Of a stretch of 13,975 nt of DNA, positions 7,072 through 13,354 are shown piece by piece (the first letter of the stretch is position 1; every line of letters starts with the position of its first letter). The notes below the pieces were generated by a model. The model was not told where the DNA came from. It made no database searches and saw only the letters and a program-made list of their open reading frames with translations. The stretch lies in assembly GCA_038227045.1 (NCBI GenBank), contig JBBRQD010000135.1:1-13975 (forward strand), read 5' to 3'. This DNA is from JANXLS01 sp038227045 (lineage in GTDB: Bacteria; Planctomycetota; SZUA-567; H5-PLA8). The position numbers and the translations under genes were made by a program.

Positions 7072-8481
7072 ATGGGACACCTGCGCAAGACCATTACGCT
7101 TGACCGCGTGAAACAACGCCACGACCGCTATTTCGTTTATTTGAACCATCCGGTTCGAAAAAAGACGATTTGCTTTTCGCTGGGCGCGGCTGCTGACGTG
7201 ACCGCGACGCTTGAAGCGTTGAACCGGATTTATCTTGACGAAACGCAATGGCATAACCCGCCGCAAGACAAAACACCGTCGCGCATTTACGAGCAATGGA
7301 TGGGGCCGGACGCGGTTCTCAAACTGCATGGCGGACAACCAAAACGGGGCAATTCGCCGTTGTCCGCAACACCCGCTGAACTCGTCACGCTCCAGGCCGA
7401 GCTTGATCTTGCTCAGCGGAAAATCGAATCGCTTTTGCAGAAGATTGAAGCGCAGGGCCGCGAACTTGAATCGTTGCGCGGCAAGAAATACCGCAAGGGC
7501 ACATATCCGACGCTCAGAGAGGCGGCGGCGGCGTTTTTGGCCGCGTACACCGGGCGCGATGCTGACCACAAGAAAAACATTGAATGGGATTTTGAGCGCT
7601 TCATTTTAAAATTTGGCGGACAGACGAAAATCGACGCGCTTGAAGGCCGCGAGAATGAAATCAATTCTTGGCTGCGCTCTCTGGTCAATCATCACGGGCA
7701 ACCGATCGGACCAAGTCGACGAATGCAGATTCGCGTCTACGTGCTGAAGCTGCTGAAGGATTACGGCGCCGTTATCGACAAAACGAAAATCGATCGTCCG
7801 AAGAAAAAAGAAATCAAGAAAAGCCGTGGCGTTATTCGATACCTCACGAGCGAACAGGCGCAAAAGGTGGTCGTCAAACTTCCAGCGTACTTTGCCGATG
7901 CATTCCGCATTCAAGTGCGCATCGGGTTGCGGCCGGATGAACTCTTGACGATCCACAAGCGGAATTTCACAGACGACTTTTCAGACTTGACCCTTGAACC
8001 GCTGGAACACCTCACGCTCAAGACTGGCATTCGGACAATTCCAATTCCGTCGGACTTGCGGCCGGTTCTTAAAATGCGGGCGCAGGCCGGTGACGTGCTG
8101 TTTTCGGAACCGAAGGGCCACGACCGCAAAAATCCCCGCGCGCGCGCTCTGGTAACACGCAAGCGGCCATATCCGCCGGCTGAAGGCGGCAAGCCGTGGC
8201 GCGATCCAAAGATGTTCAACCGGCGATTCAAGAAAGCGCTTGCTTGCGCCGCCAAAGCTGCTGGAATCAATCAAGCGATGGATTGCCGCATCGGGCGGCG
8301 GACATGCGCATCGCTGCTGCTGCAAGCGAACGTGAGCGCGGAAAAGATATCCGCCTTGCTTGGCAATAGCCCGGAACAGATTTTGGACGCTTACGGCGAT
8401 CCGGACGTAAAGAATATGTCGCTGGATGCGACGGTGTTGAATGCGGTTAAAACACCGGCGACGAAGGATGCAAAAGTTTAG
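7072..8481 (+). CDS. Tyrosine recombinase (site-specific integrase) with altered catalytic box
   Basis: A 469-residue phage-type integrase that would catalyse integration and excision at the neighbouring tRNA-Gln gene. Layout: an N-terminal arm-binding-like part (1-80), a predicted coiled coil (~104-137, Leu/Glu/Gln-rich), a core-binding domain (TYPTLREAAAAFLAAY...SWLRSL, ~143-205) and a C-terminal catalytic domain (~255-460). Catalytic residues visible are Arg287 (GLRPDEL), Lys317, Arg409 and nucleophile Tyr441 (ILDAYGD). Two positions differ from the usual set: the HxxR box reads RIGR (Arg406 in place of His), and LLGHS reads LLGNS (Asn432 in place of His/Trp). An in-frame upstream start at 6997 would translate through the tRNA terminator, so ATG 7072 is preferred although it has no Shine-Dalgarno sequence. 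Tyrosine-recombinase identity is secure; activity is likely but the substitutions leave some doubt. Confidence 0.9.
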   Translation: MGHLRKTITLDRVKQRHDRYFVYLNHPVRKKTICFSLGAAADVTATLEALNRIYLDETQWHNPPQDKTPSRIYEQWMGPDAVLKLHGGQPKRGNSPLSATPAELVTLQAELDLAQRKIESLLQKIEAQGRELESLRGKKYRKGTYPTLREAAAAFLAAYTGRDADHKKNIEWDFERFILKFGGQTKIDALEGRENEINSWLRSLVNHHGQPIGPSRRMQIRVYVLKLLKDYGAVIDKTKIDRPKKKEIKKSRGVIRYLTSEQAQKVVVKLPAYFADAFRIQVRIGLRPDELLTIHKRNFTDDFSDLTLEPLEHLTLKTGIRTIPIPSDLRPVLKMRAQAGDVLFSEPKGHDRKNPRARALVTRKRPYPPAEGGKPWRDPKMFNRRFKKALACAAKAAGINQAMDCRIGRRTCASLLLQANVSAEKISALLGNSPEQILDAYGDPDVKNMSLDATVLNAVKTPATKDAKV

Positions 8482-8491
8482 TAACGCAGTT

Positions 8492-8552
8492 TCGCGCGGA
8501 TAGGGCTTGATCACTCGACAAGCTGGTTCTATCCAAACCAGTTTCCGCGCGA
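8492..8552 (+). other. Folded element between integrase and the next gene
   Basis: A perfect 9-bp outer stem, TCGCGCGGA (8492-8500) with TCCGCGCGA (8544-8552), encloses two smaller stems: GCTTG/CAAGC (8505-8509/8519-8523) and CTGGTT/AACCAG (8523-8528/8536-8541). The transcript could fold as a three-way junction. It begins 11 bases after the integrase stop and is followed by TTTTAATT, so it may act as a terminator or processing site; a recombination or Xis-type site is also possible. Confidence 0.4.
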
Positions 8553-8581
8553 TTTTAATTGGATGCGATGGGAGTCGCCAC

Positions 8582-9421
8582 ATGCTTACAGACGAGGAAA
8601 AGCGGTTAGGATTGACGCCAGATATAATAAAGCACCGCAATATTCTGTGGGACGGGACACACCCGTTCTATGAGGAACTTTACAAGGTCGTTCCAAATAC
8701 AGACGCAAAAATCGTTTCCGAACTGAAGCATCAATGGCGAACGGCGAATCCACTGGACGCCGATAGGAACCGTAATGTTGTAGTGCAGGCCGCATGTAAA
8801 CTCGTCGCGTTGAAAGAATCCGCGATCGTACTCAACTATCTTCGTTTTCAACTTGATGAGATGAGCTTCTATCAAACATATTTAGAATGCTGTCTTGAAG
8901 ATGAAAACGAGAGGACAAGGGGCATGCCATTCTGTTTTCCAAAACGTGACTTAGTTGAAAGAAATTGCTTTGTTGCTGAGTGGCTTATTTTGCTGCCAAA
9001 GCAAGCGCTTGTAGTTCAGGAAACACTTAACCTATGGGGAATCGATTGCACTAAGCTTATAAAGTCTGTGCTGAAATTCAGGCGAAATCTCGGTGATCGC
9101 GATGGTCTTGAATATATCCAGGAATCGCGGGATATAATTTTGTCGCGAATGGACGCGGCTGACATAGAGGCCGTGAATACCCTTTCACAGTCTAAGACGA
9201 AAACAACTTTGCGGCAAAAAGTTTCTTGCAGCTGGGCAAAAATTTGGCCTTGGCAAGCAGATCGAATTGAACTGAAATATTTATTAGAGACCATGAAGAA
9301 ATTAGGATTTAAAAGAGCAACGGCCTATAGAATAACAGGGGATTGTAAACATGTGAGTCACAGTGCATATGTAGACCGTGAACAGCTCAAAAAAAGAATG
9401 AGGCCATATATTTCAGTCTAG
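8582..9421 (+). CDS. Protein of unknown function, AT-rich accessory gene
   Basis: A 279-residue protein that I do not recognise. The start is well supported: ATG 8582 has GGGAG (8570-8574) at a 7-base spacing, while an in-frame start at 8507 would lie inside the hairpin region. No signal peptide or transmembrane segment is seen. It is largely helical and mixed-charge, with scattered Cys (LECCLEDE, SCSWAKIW, GDCKHVSH) but no clear zinc-binding pair. The last ~45 residues (LLETMKKLGFKRATAYRITG..., ending in basic RPYISV) could be a small helix-turn-helix-like domain; this is only an impression. Codon use is visibly AT-richer than in the integrase and the replication genes, suggesting a separate origin. 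It lies between the integrase and the operator cluster, a common place for cargo or regulatory genes. Confidence 0.75.
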   Translation: MLTDEEKRLGLTPDIIKHRNILWDGTHPFYEELYKVVPNTDAKIVSELKHQWRTANPLDADRNRNVVVQAACKLVALKESAIVLNYLRFQLDEMSFYQTYLECCLEDENERTRGMPFCFPKRDLVERNCFVAEWLILLPKQALVVQETLNLWGIDCTKLIKSVLKFRRNLGDRDGLEYIQESRDIILSRMDAADIEAVNTLSQSKTKTTLRQKVSCSWAKIWPWQADRIELKYLLETMKKLGFKRATAYRITGDCKHVSHSAYVDREQLKKRMRPYISV

Positions 9422-9436
9422 TCGTCGCATTAAAAT

Positions 9437-9488
9437 TCTCATATTCATTCATATCGTAATGAGACAGATTTTCCTATGAGAGTCTCAT
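9437..9488. promoter_or_regulatory. Cluster of TCTCAT boxes including a 13-bp palindrome
   Basis: TCTCAT or its complement ATGAGA occurs four times in 52 bases (9437-9442 +, 9459-9464 -, 9476-9481 -, 9483-9488 +). The last two form the odd palindrome ATGAGAGTCTCAT (9476-9488). AATGAGAC (9458-9465) also pairs with GTCTCATT (9482-9489) around a 16-base loop. The location between two plus-strand genes, upstream of the small HTH gene, suggests operator sites. Confidence 0.4.
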
Positions 9489-9501
9489 TTATCGCACAAC
9501 G

Positions 9502-9518
9502 AATATTAGACTAATATT
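9502..9518. promoter_or_regulatory. 17-bp operator-like palindrome
   Basis: AATATTAGACTAATATT is a perfect dyad of two 8-bp arms around one central A. It contains TAATAT, which could serve as a -10 element, so a bound repressor would block transcription of the downstream genes. It lies 28 bp centre to centre from the 13-bp palindrome at 9476-9488. Confidence 0.45.
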
Positions 9519-9599
9519 TGAGTATTCGATTCATCAATTACCGTGGGTCTTCGTCAAAGCGCAGCAGTGTAACTCTGCGCGTAACGGAGACCGACGCAA

Positions 9600-9827
9600 A
9601 TGAACTTTCCAATCTCAACCGGCGATGTTACCCGCCTTCTTCGCGTTCCTGAATACAAAGTCACGACACCGATTCGACTCGGTAAATTGACTGTGCCATA
9701 TATCGCAGGGCGACGCGCTTGGAATCCCGAGCACGTCGTCCGAGTCGCTTTGATACTTGGACGCGATTCAATTGAACTTCGAAATATCATCAACGGCGCC
9801 CCTGTTAAAATTGGCGGTGTTCGATGA
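9600..9827 (+). CDS. Small MerR/excisionase-like winged-helix DNA-binding protein
   Basis: A 75-residue protein. Its N-terminal part reads as a MerR-like HTH of the type found in excisionases and AlpA-like regulators: ISTGDVTRLLRVPEYKV (helix-turn-helix), then PIRLGKLTVP (wing) and AGRRAWNPEHVVRVALILG (hydrophobic second part). The start ATG 9600 has GGAG (9586-9589) 10 bases upstream; a small hairpin (GCGCAG/CTGCGC, 9559-9580) lies just before it. Its stop overlaps the next start as ATGA. Position after an operator-like cluster and near the integrase fits a recombination directionality factor or an autoregulating repressor; which of the two cannot be told from the sequence. Confidence 0.75.
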   Translation: MNFPISTGDVTRLLRVPEYKVTTPIRLGKLTVPYIAGRRAWNPEHVVRVALILGRDSIELRNIINGAPVKIGGVR

Positions 9828-10030
9828 TCCTTCTTTATATCGCCATTGCGCCCGACGGCACCCACAAAACCCGACACCGCACAGAATTCAAAACAATGCT
9901 GGAAAGTCTATCCAGGCGCTTCCCCGACGCTGACATTGTCGTCCGCTGCGACGAAATAGGCACCGACACGACCGTCGAGCGGCAATCGTCAATCATCGAG
10001 TCAAAATTAAAGCGCAGATCGTGCGCATAA
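9824..10030 (+). CDS. Small protein of unknown function, translationally coupled
   Basis: A 68-residue protein whose ATG overlaps the stop of the HTH gene (ATGA at 9824-9827), so it is probably made by translational coupling. A beta-strand-like start (MILLYIAIAPDG) is followed by a basic helical stretch (KTMLESLSRRFP), a DADIVVRCDEIG segment and a basic C-terminus. I do not recognise a family; no membrane segment is present. The overlap and plausible composition argue that it is real. Confidence 0.6.
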   Translation: MILLYIAIAPDGTHKTRHRTEFKTMLESLSRRFPDADIVVRCDEIGTDTTVERQSSIIESKLKRRSCA

Positions 10031-10044
10031 CGTGCTCAAACCGG

Positions 10045-10113
10045 CACGGCCGCGTGGTCGTGACGCTAGTTAAATAAAAAACGCGGCTCGTGTCTCTGCC
10101 AAGAAACCACGCG
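10045..10113 (+). promoter_or_regulatory. Leader with mutually exclusive stem-loops before the ParB-TOPRIM gene
   Basis: CACGGCC-GCGT-GGTCGTG (10045-10062) is a 7-bp local hairpin. The same segment can pair instead with ACGCGGC (10081-10087; 7 bp with GCCGCGT 10049-10055) or with ACCACGCG (10106-10113; 8 bp with CGCGTGGT 10051-10058). These pairings exclude one another and end just before the GGAG ribosome-binding site at 10122-10125. They could form a translational or transcriptional switch, but no ligand or U-tract is evident. Confidence 0.35.
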
Positions 10114-10134
10114 CCGCAAATGGAGAATCGATAC

Positions 10135-11616
10135 ATGAAAACTGTACCCGGAATTGCCGTGAAAGTCAAGAATTATGAAGATAAAATGGAGGAAGAAAAC
10201 CAGGAGAAAACTCGGAAACTTAGACATGACTCAATTTCGGATATTTCAGTGCATGAAATTTCTGTATCACTAGAAAACGACACGACTTATGGCGGTCTAT
10301 ATAAGCCGGTCGTCGAATCCGATCCGGCCATTATTGCGCTTGCCAAAGACATGCTCGCACGCGGCCAACTCGAACCGATCGTGTTGACCACCGACCGCTT
10401 CATTTTGAGCGGGCATCGGCGCTTTGCAGCCGCCAAGCTGGCGGGATTTCAAACCGTCCGATGCCGGTTCGATGATATCGCACATGACGATCCTAATTTT
10501 CTGCCGCGACTCCGCGCATACAATGCCCAGCGCGAGAAATCCGCTGACGAAAAGTTTCATGAAGAAATGGTTTCGATGAACCCTGACGAAGCGCACCGCC
10601 TTTTGGTGGAACATCGGAAGGCGGCTGGAAAAGTGAACGTCAAGGGTATCAAGATCGTCGGCAAAAAAAGCAGATCGAAAATCAGCAAAAATAAAAAACC
10701 TTTTCTTGACGCAGTTTTAAAAGTGATCGAGGGATTAAAGGATTTTTTACCAATTTCGGACCGTCAAATCCACTATGGGCTGCTTAACGCTCCGCCGCTG
10801 ATTTTTACCGGAAAGCCGAAGTCTCGATACCGGAATGATCGGGCGTCATACCAGGCACTCACGGATATTCTGACGCGCGCGCGGCTGGCCGGCTTCATTA
10901 ACTGGCACGTCATTGCCGACCCGACGCGCCCCGTTACGAATTGGCGCGTTTACCCCACGACCACCCATTTTATCCGTGAACAGTTGGACGGCTTCATGAA
11001 GGGCTTCTATCGTGATTACCTCGTGTCACAGCCGAACCACATCGAAATCATCGGCGAAAAGAATACCATCCTGGGCACTATTCGGCCCGTGGCGCAAGAG
11101 TATTGCATTCCCGTGACAATCGGCCGCGGTTTTTGCTCGCTTGCGCCGCGGTATGAAATGGCGCAGCGGTTCCGAAAATCGGGGAAAGCTACGCTCCTCC
11201 TACTGATTCTATCGGATCATGACCCCGCCGGCTGCGAAATCGCGCATTCGTTCGTGCGGTCCTTGCGCGATGATTTTTTAATCGAAAATTTGAAAGCGAT
11301 CCGTGTTGCCTTGACCCCGGAGCAGGTGATTAAATTGCAGTTGCCGCCGATCATGAAAGCAAAAAAGTCGGATTCGAACTACAAAAAGTTTGTGAAAAAA
11401 CATGGTGAAGACGTGTTCGAATTGGAGGCAATTAAACCGGCAAAAATGCAGGAAATTTTACGCCAGGCAATCGACAGCGTGATTGATATCGACCGCTATA
11501 ACGCAGAGGTCGACGCCGAGAAAAAAGACGCCGCATATCTCCATGCCATTCGCCGGACGATTAAATCAACTCTGCCACACATTGACGGGCTGGACACTGA
11601 AGGCGAGGTGGCATGA
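10135..11616 (+). CDS. ParB-like domain fused to a Spo11/TopoVI-A-like (5Y-CAP + TOPRIM) core
   Basis: A 493-residue protein. Residues ~33-115 are a ParB/Srx-superfamily domain: the VVESDPAIIALAKDM...QLEPIVL segment, then LSGHRRFAAAKLAGF with GHRR at 93-96, the nucleotide-binding motif of ParB CTPases. A Lys-rich linker (~165-190) leads to a second module. SDRQIHYGLL (208-217) matches the (T/S)xRDI(F/Y)Y motif of Spo11/topoisomerase VI-A, placing Tyr214 where the DNA-cleaving tyrosine lies. It is followed by the family-like YQALTDILTRARLAGFINW. A TOPRIM domain follows with acidic Glu308 (IIGEKNT) and DxD Asp361/Asp363 (LSDHDPAG). No ATPase (TopoVI-B) gene is adjacent. The closest type I know is the 'Topo mini-A' group of mobile elements. 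ATG 10135 has GGAG 9 bases upstream; GTG 10090 is an alternative. The stop overlaps the primase start (ATGA). Confidence 0.82.
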   Translation: MKTVPGIAVKVKNYEDKMEEENQEKTRKLRHDSISDISVHEISVSLENDTTYGGLYKPVVESDPAIIALAKDMLARGQLEPIVLTTDRFILSGHRRFAAAKLAGFQTVRCRFDDIAHDDPNFLPRLRAYNAQREKSADEKFHEEMVSMNPDEAHRLLVEHRKAAGKVNVKGIKIVGKKSRSKISKNKKPFLDAVLKVIEGLKDFLPISDRQIHYGLLNAPPLIFTGKPKSRYRNDRASYQALTDILTRARLAGFINWHVIADPTRPVTNWRVYPTTTHFIREQLDGFMKGFYRDYLVSQPNHIEIIGEKNTILGTIRPVAQEYCIPVTIGRGFCSLAPRYEMAQRFRKSGKATLLLLILSDHDPAGCEIAHSFVRSLRDDFLIENLKAIRVALTPEQVIKLQLPPIMKAKKSDSNYKKFVKKHGEDVFELEAIKPAKMQEILRQAIDSVIDIDRYNAEVDAEKKDAAYLHAIRRTIKSTLPHIDGLDTEGEVA

Positions 11617-13163
11617 TGAATAACGACGAAACCGTTCCGCTATTCAATTTGACAGCAATTGAGGAGTTGCACCGTGATCCGGATGCGCACATCGGCTTTG
11701 TGCGTAAACCGGAAAACCCGCGTATCGATAAGCGAGGAAGAACCGTAAATTTTGAAAATATTGCGTCGGTTAAAACCAGTCAATTACGCGATAAGTTTTC
11801 TTCTATCGAGTCCTGTCTATCGCACAATTCATATTTCACTGTGAACGCCTATTATGCCGGCGCTCCGTATCCCAACCGATTGACCGGACATCCGGACGTG
11901 CGGCGCAAAGAAAGCGATCTTCGTAGGTTAAATTCTTGCTACGCCGACATCGATTGCGGGCGTCCAGAAAAGGAGAACGAAATTCCCGGCGCTGGTTTGA
12001 CTTGGCGCCAGGCTCAATTCCAGGCGTACGAGCTTATGGACTCAGGAATTATTCCGCGCGCTTCCATCGTTGCGCGAAGCGGGCGCGGCGTGTATCTGTT
12101 CTATTTCCTTCGGGACGAAAATGACCCGGCTATGCCGCCGCCGGCATGGCCGGAGAAGATCGCCAAGTACAAAATTATCAACAAGGCCCTCGGCGCAACG
12201 TTGCGTGCCAATGGGCTTCCGGCCGACCAGGTGCACGACGCAGCGCGCGTTCTACGCGTTCCAGGTTCAATTCATCGCACTGCTAAGCGACGTGTATGTT
12301 ATTCAATCGAACTAGACAGCGTCGGGAAACCGTTCACATACACGATGGCTGAATTGGGTACGTTTTTCAAAATCGCAACACATAGCACGGTGCAGAAACC
12401 GAAATTGGGACATGTCCCAATTTCCGAAACCGGCGGCATTAAAGATGCCGTCGATGACCTACCTGACGATGACGAGCGTAGCGAATATTCCGAATATCGA
12501 AAAGTCTCGAAGCCCGGCACCGCTCCAAAACGAGCTATCGGTCATAAGGCGTTGAATGCCAAACGCGCGAAAGACTTACTGACGATCCACACGTGGCGCG
12601 GCGGGTTTATAAAGCGTGGACAACAGTATCCAGATGGCAGTTTTTCGTATGGCCGGCGCAACCTGCTCGCTATGTATGCCGGATTCCTACGCGGTGCAAG
12701 GACGCCGATATCCACAGCGATGGATGCCGTGGCCAGCATGGCATCAGGAATGCGCCCGGCTTATCCATCGGATGATGACGATCAACCGATCGATTGTATA
12801 GTACAAGAGGTTTATAAATCTGTCAGTCAACAACGATTTTCCAACGATACGCTTATCCAGATTCTCCACATTACTGACGCCGTGGCCAGCGAGCTACGTT
12901 TGATTACCATACGCTCCAGTCTCTTGTCGGCAATGGCAAAGAATGCCAGGCCGGCAAAAGCCGACTCCATAAGGGAGCGCCGTGATTTTGCGACGCGATT
13001 TATTGAACGCACGGGAGTTGTTCCATCCGCACGGTCTCTTGCGGCACTTTATAAGGTAAATGGCTTTAAACAGGTGAGCCAAGAGACTGCGAACGTTGAT
13101 ATCCAAGTAATCGGATGTGTAGATCCACGGTCTAAGGGTGGCCGTCCTAAGAAAGCCGTGTAA
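11613..13163 (+). CDS. AEP-type replication primase of plasmid/phage kind
   Basis: A 516-residue protein resembling plasmid and phage replication proteins of the archaeo-eukaryotic primase superfamily, which make primers or start replication. Motif I is YADIDCG with metal-binding Asp112 and Asp114. Motif II is SGRGVYLFY (156-164), with Tyr161 where many members have His; 'SGRGLYLxW' forms are known in this family. Motif III is DAARVLRVPGSIH (209-221). Residues ~325-410 (GRRNLLAMYAGFLRGA...PSDDDDQP) resemble a primase C-terminal (PriCT) domain. The last ~60 residues (RERRDFATRFIERTG...PSARSLAALY) look like a winged helix. There is no Walker A motif, so no fused helicase. The start overlaps the upstream stop as ATGA; the second Met (11616) is better spaced from GAGG (11605-11608). 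It is coupled to the ParB-TOPRIM gene. Confidence 0.85.
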   Translation: MMNNDETVPLFNLTAIEELHRDPDAHIGFVRKPENPRIDKRGRTVNFENIASVKTSQLRDKFSSIESCLSHNSYFTVNAYYAGAPYPNRLTGHPDVRRKESDLRRLNSCYADIDCGRPEKENEIPGAGLTWRQAQFQAYELMDSGIIPRASIVARSGRGVYLFYFLRDENDPAMPPPAWPEKIAKYKIINKALGATLRANGLPADQVHDAARVLRVPGSIHRTAKRRVCYSIELDSVGKPFTYTMAELGTFFKIATHSTVQKPKLGHVPISETGGIKDAVDDLPDDDERSEYSEYRKVSKPGTAPKRAIGHKALNAKRAKDLLTIHTWRGGFIKRGQQYPDGSFSYGRRNLLAMYAGFLRGARTPISTAMDAVASMASGMRPAYPSDDDDQPIDCIVQEVYKSVSQQRFSNDTLIQILHITDAVASELRLITIRSSLLSAMAKNARPAKADSIRERRDFATRFIERTGVVPSARSLAALYKVNGFKQVSQETANVDIQVIGCVDPRSKGGRPKKAV

Positions 13164-13175
13164 CAAATATTGTTA
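13161..13175. other. Short dyad at the primase stop codon
   Basis: TAACAAATATTGTTA is a 6-bp perfect dyad around ATA that includes the primase stop codon (13161-13163). It is AT-rich and followed by TATTTAAC, so it is a poor terminator; an operator is possible. Confidence 0.3.
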
Positions 13176-13354
13176 TATTTAACTGTCAGGTTTCTTTTGC
13201 ATGTTAGGGGGGGGGATGCGCGGTAGTTGATGGACCAAACTTGCAATATACTGTAATTTGTAGATACAACATAAAACATAAAACAAATAGCCGATTAACG
13301 ACAACAATTTACCACTCAGCGCTTGAAGCGAGACACACAGACATACAAGCTTCC
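13164..13354. other. AT-rich intergenic region with a G9 tract and a weak promoter
   Basis: No convincing gene is seen in this stretch. It holds a run of nine G (13207-13215), a -10-like TATACT (13247-13252) with only a weak -35 17 bases upstream (TAGTTG, 13224-13229), and a short tandem ACATAAA repeat near 13270. A reading frame extends in from the next gene as far as a TTG at 13241, but its composition there is unlike a protein domain. Confidence 0.35.

Noticed and set aside
7033..7569. 178-aa minus-strand frame opposite integrase
   Set aside because: It is antisense to the integrase N-terminal and coiled-coil region, and its Phe/Arg-rich composition is typical of a shadow.
10310..10325. 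Possible attR (CGAATCC similar to the tRNA T arm)
   Set aside because: The match is only seven bases, lies inside the ParB-domain codons, and does not extend into the acceptor stem.
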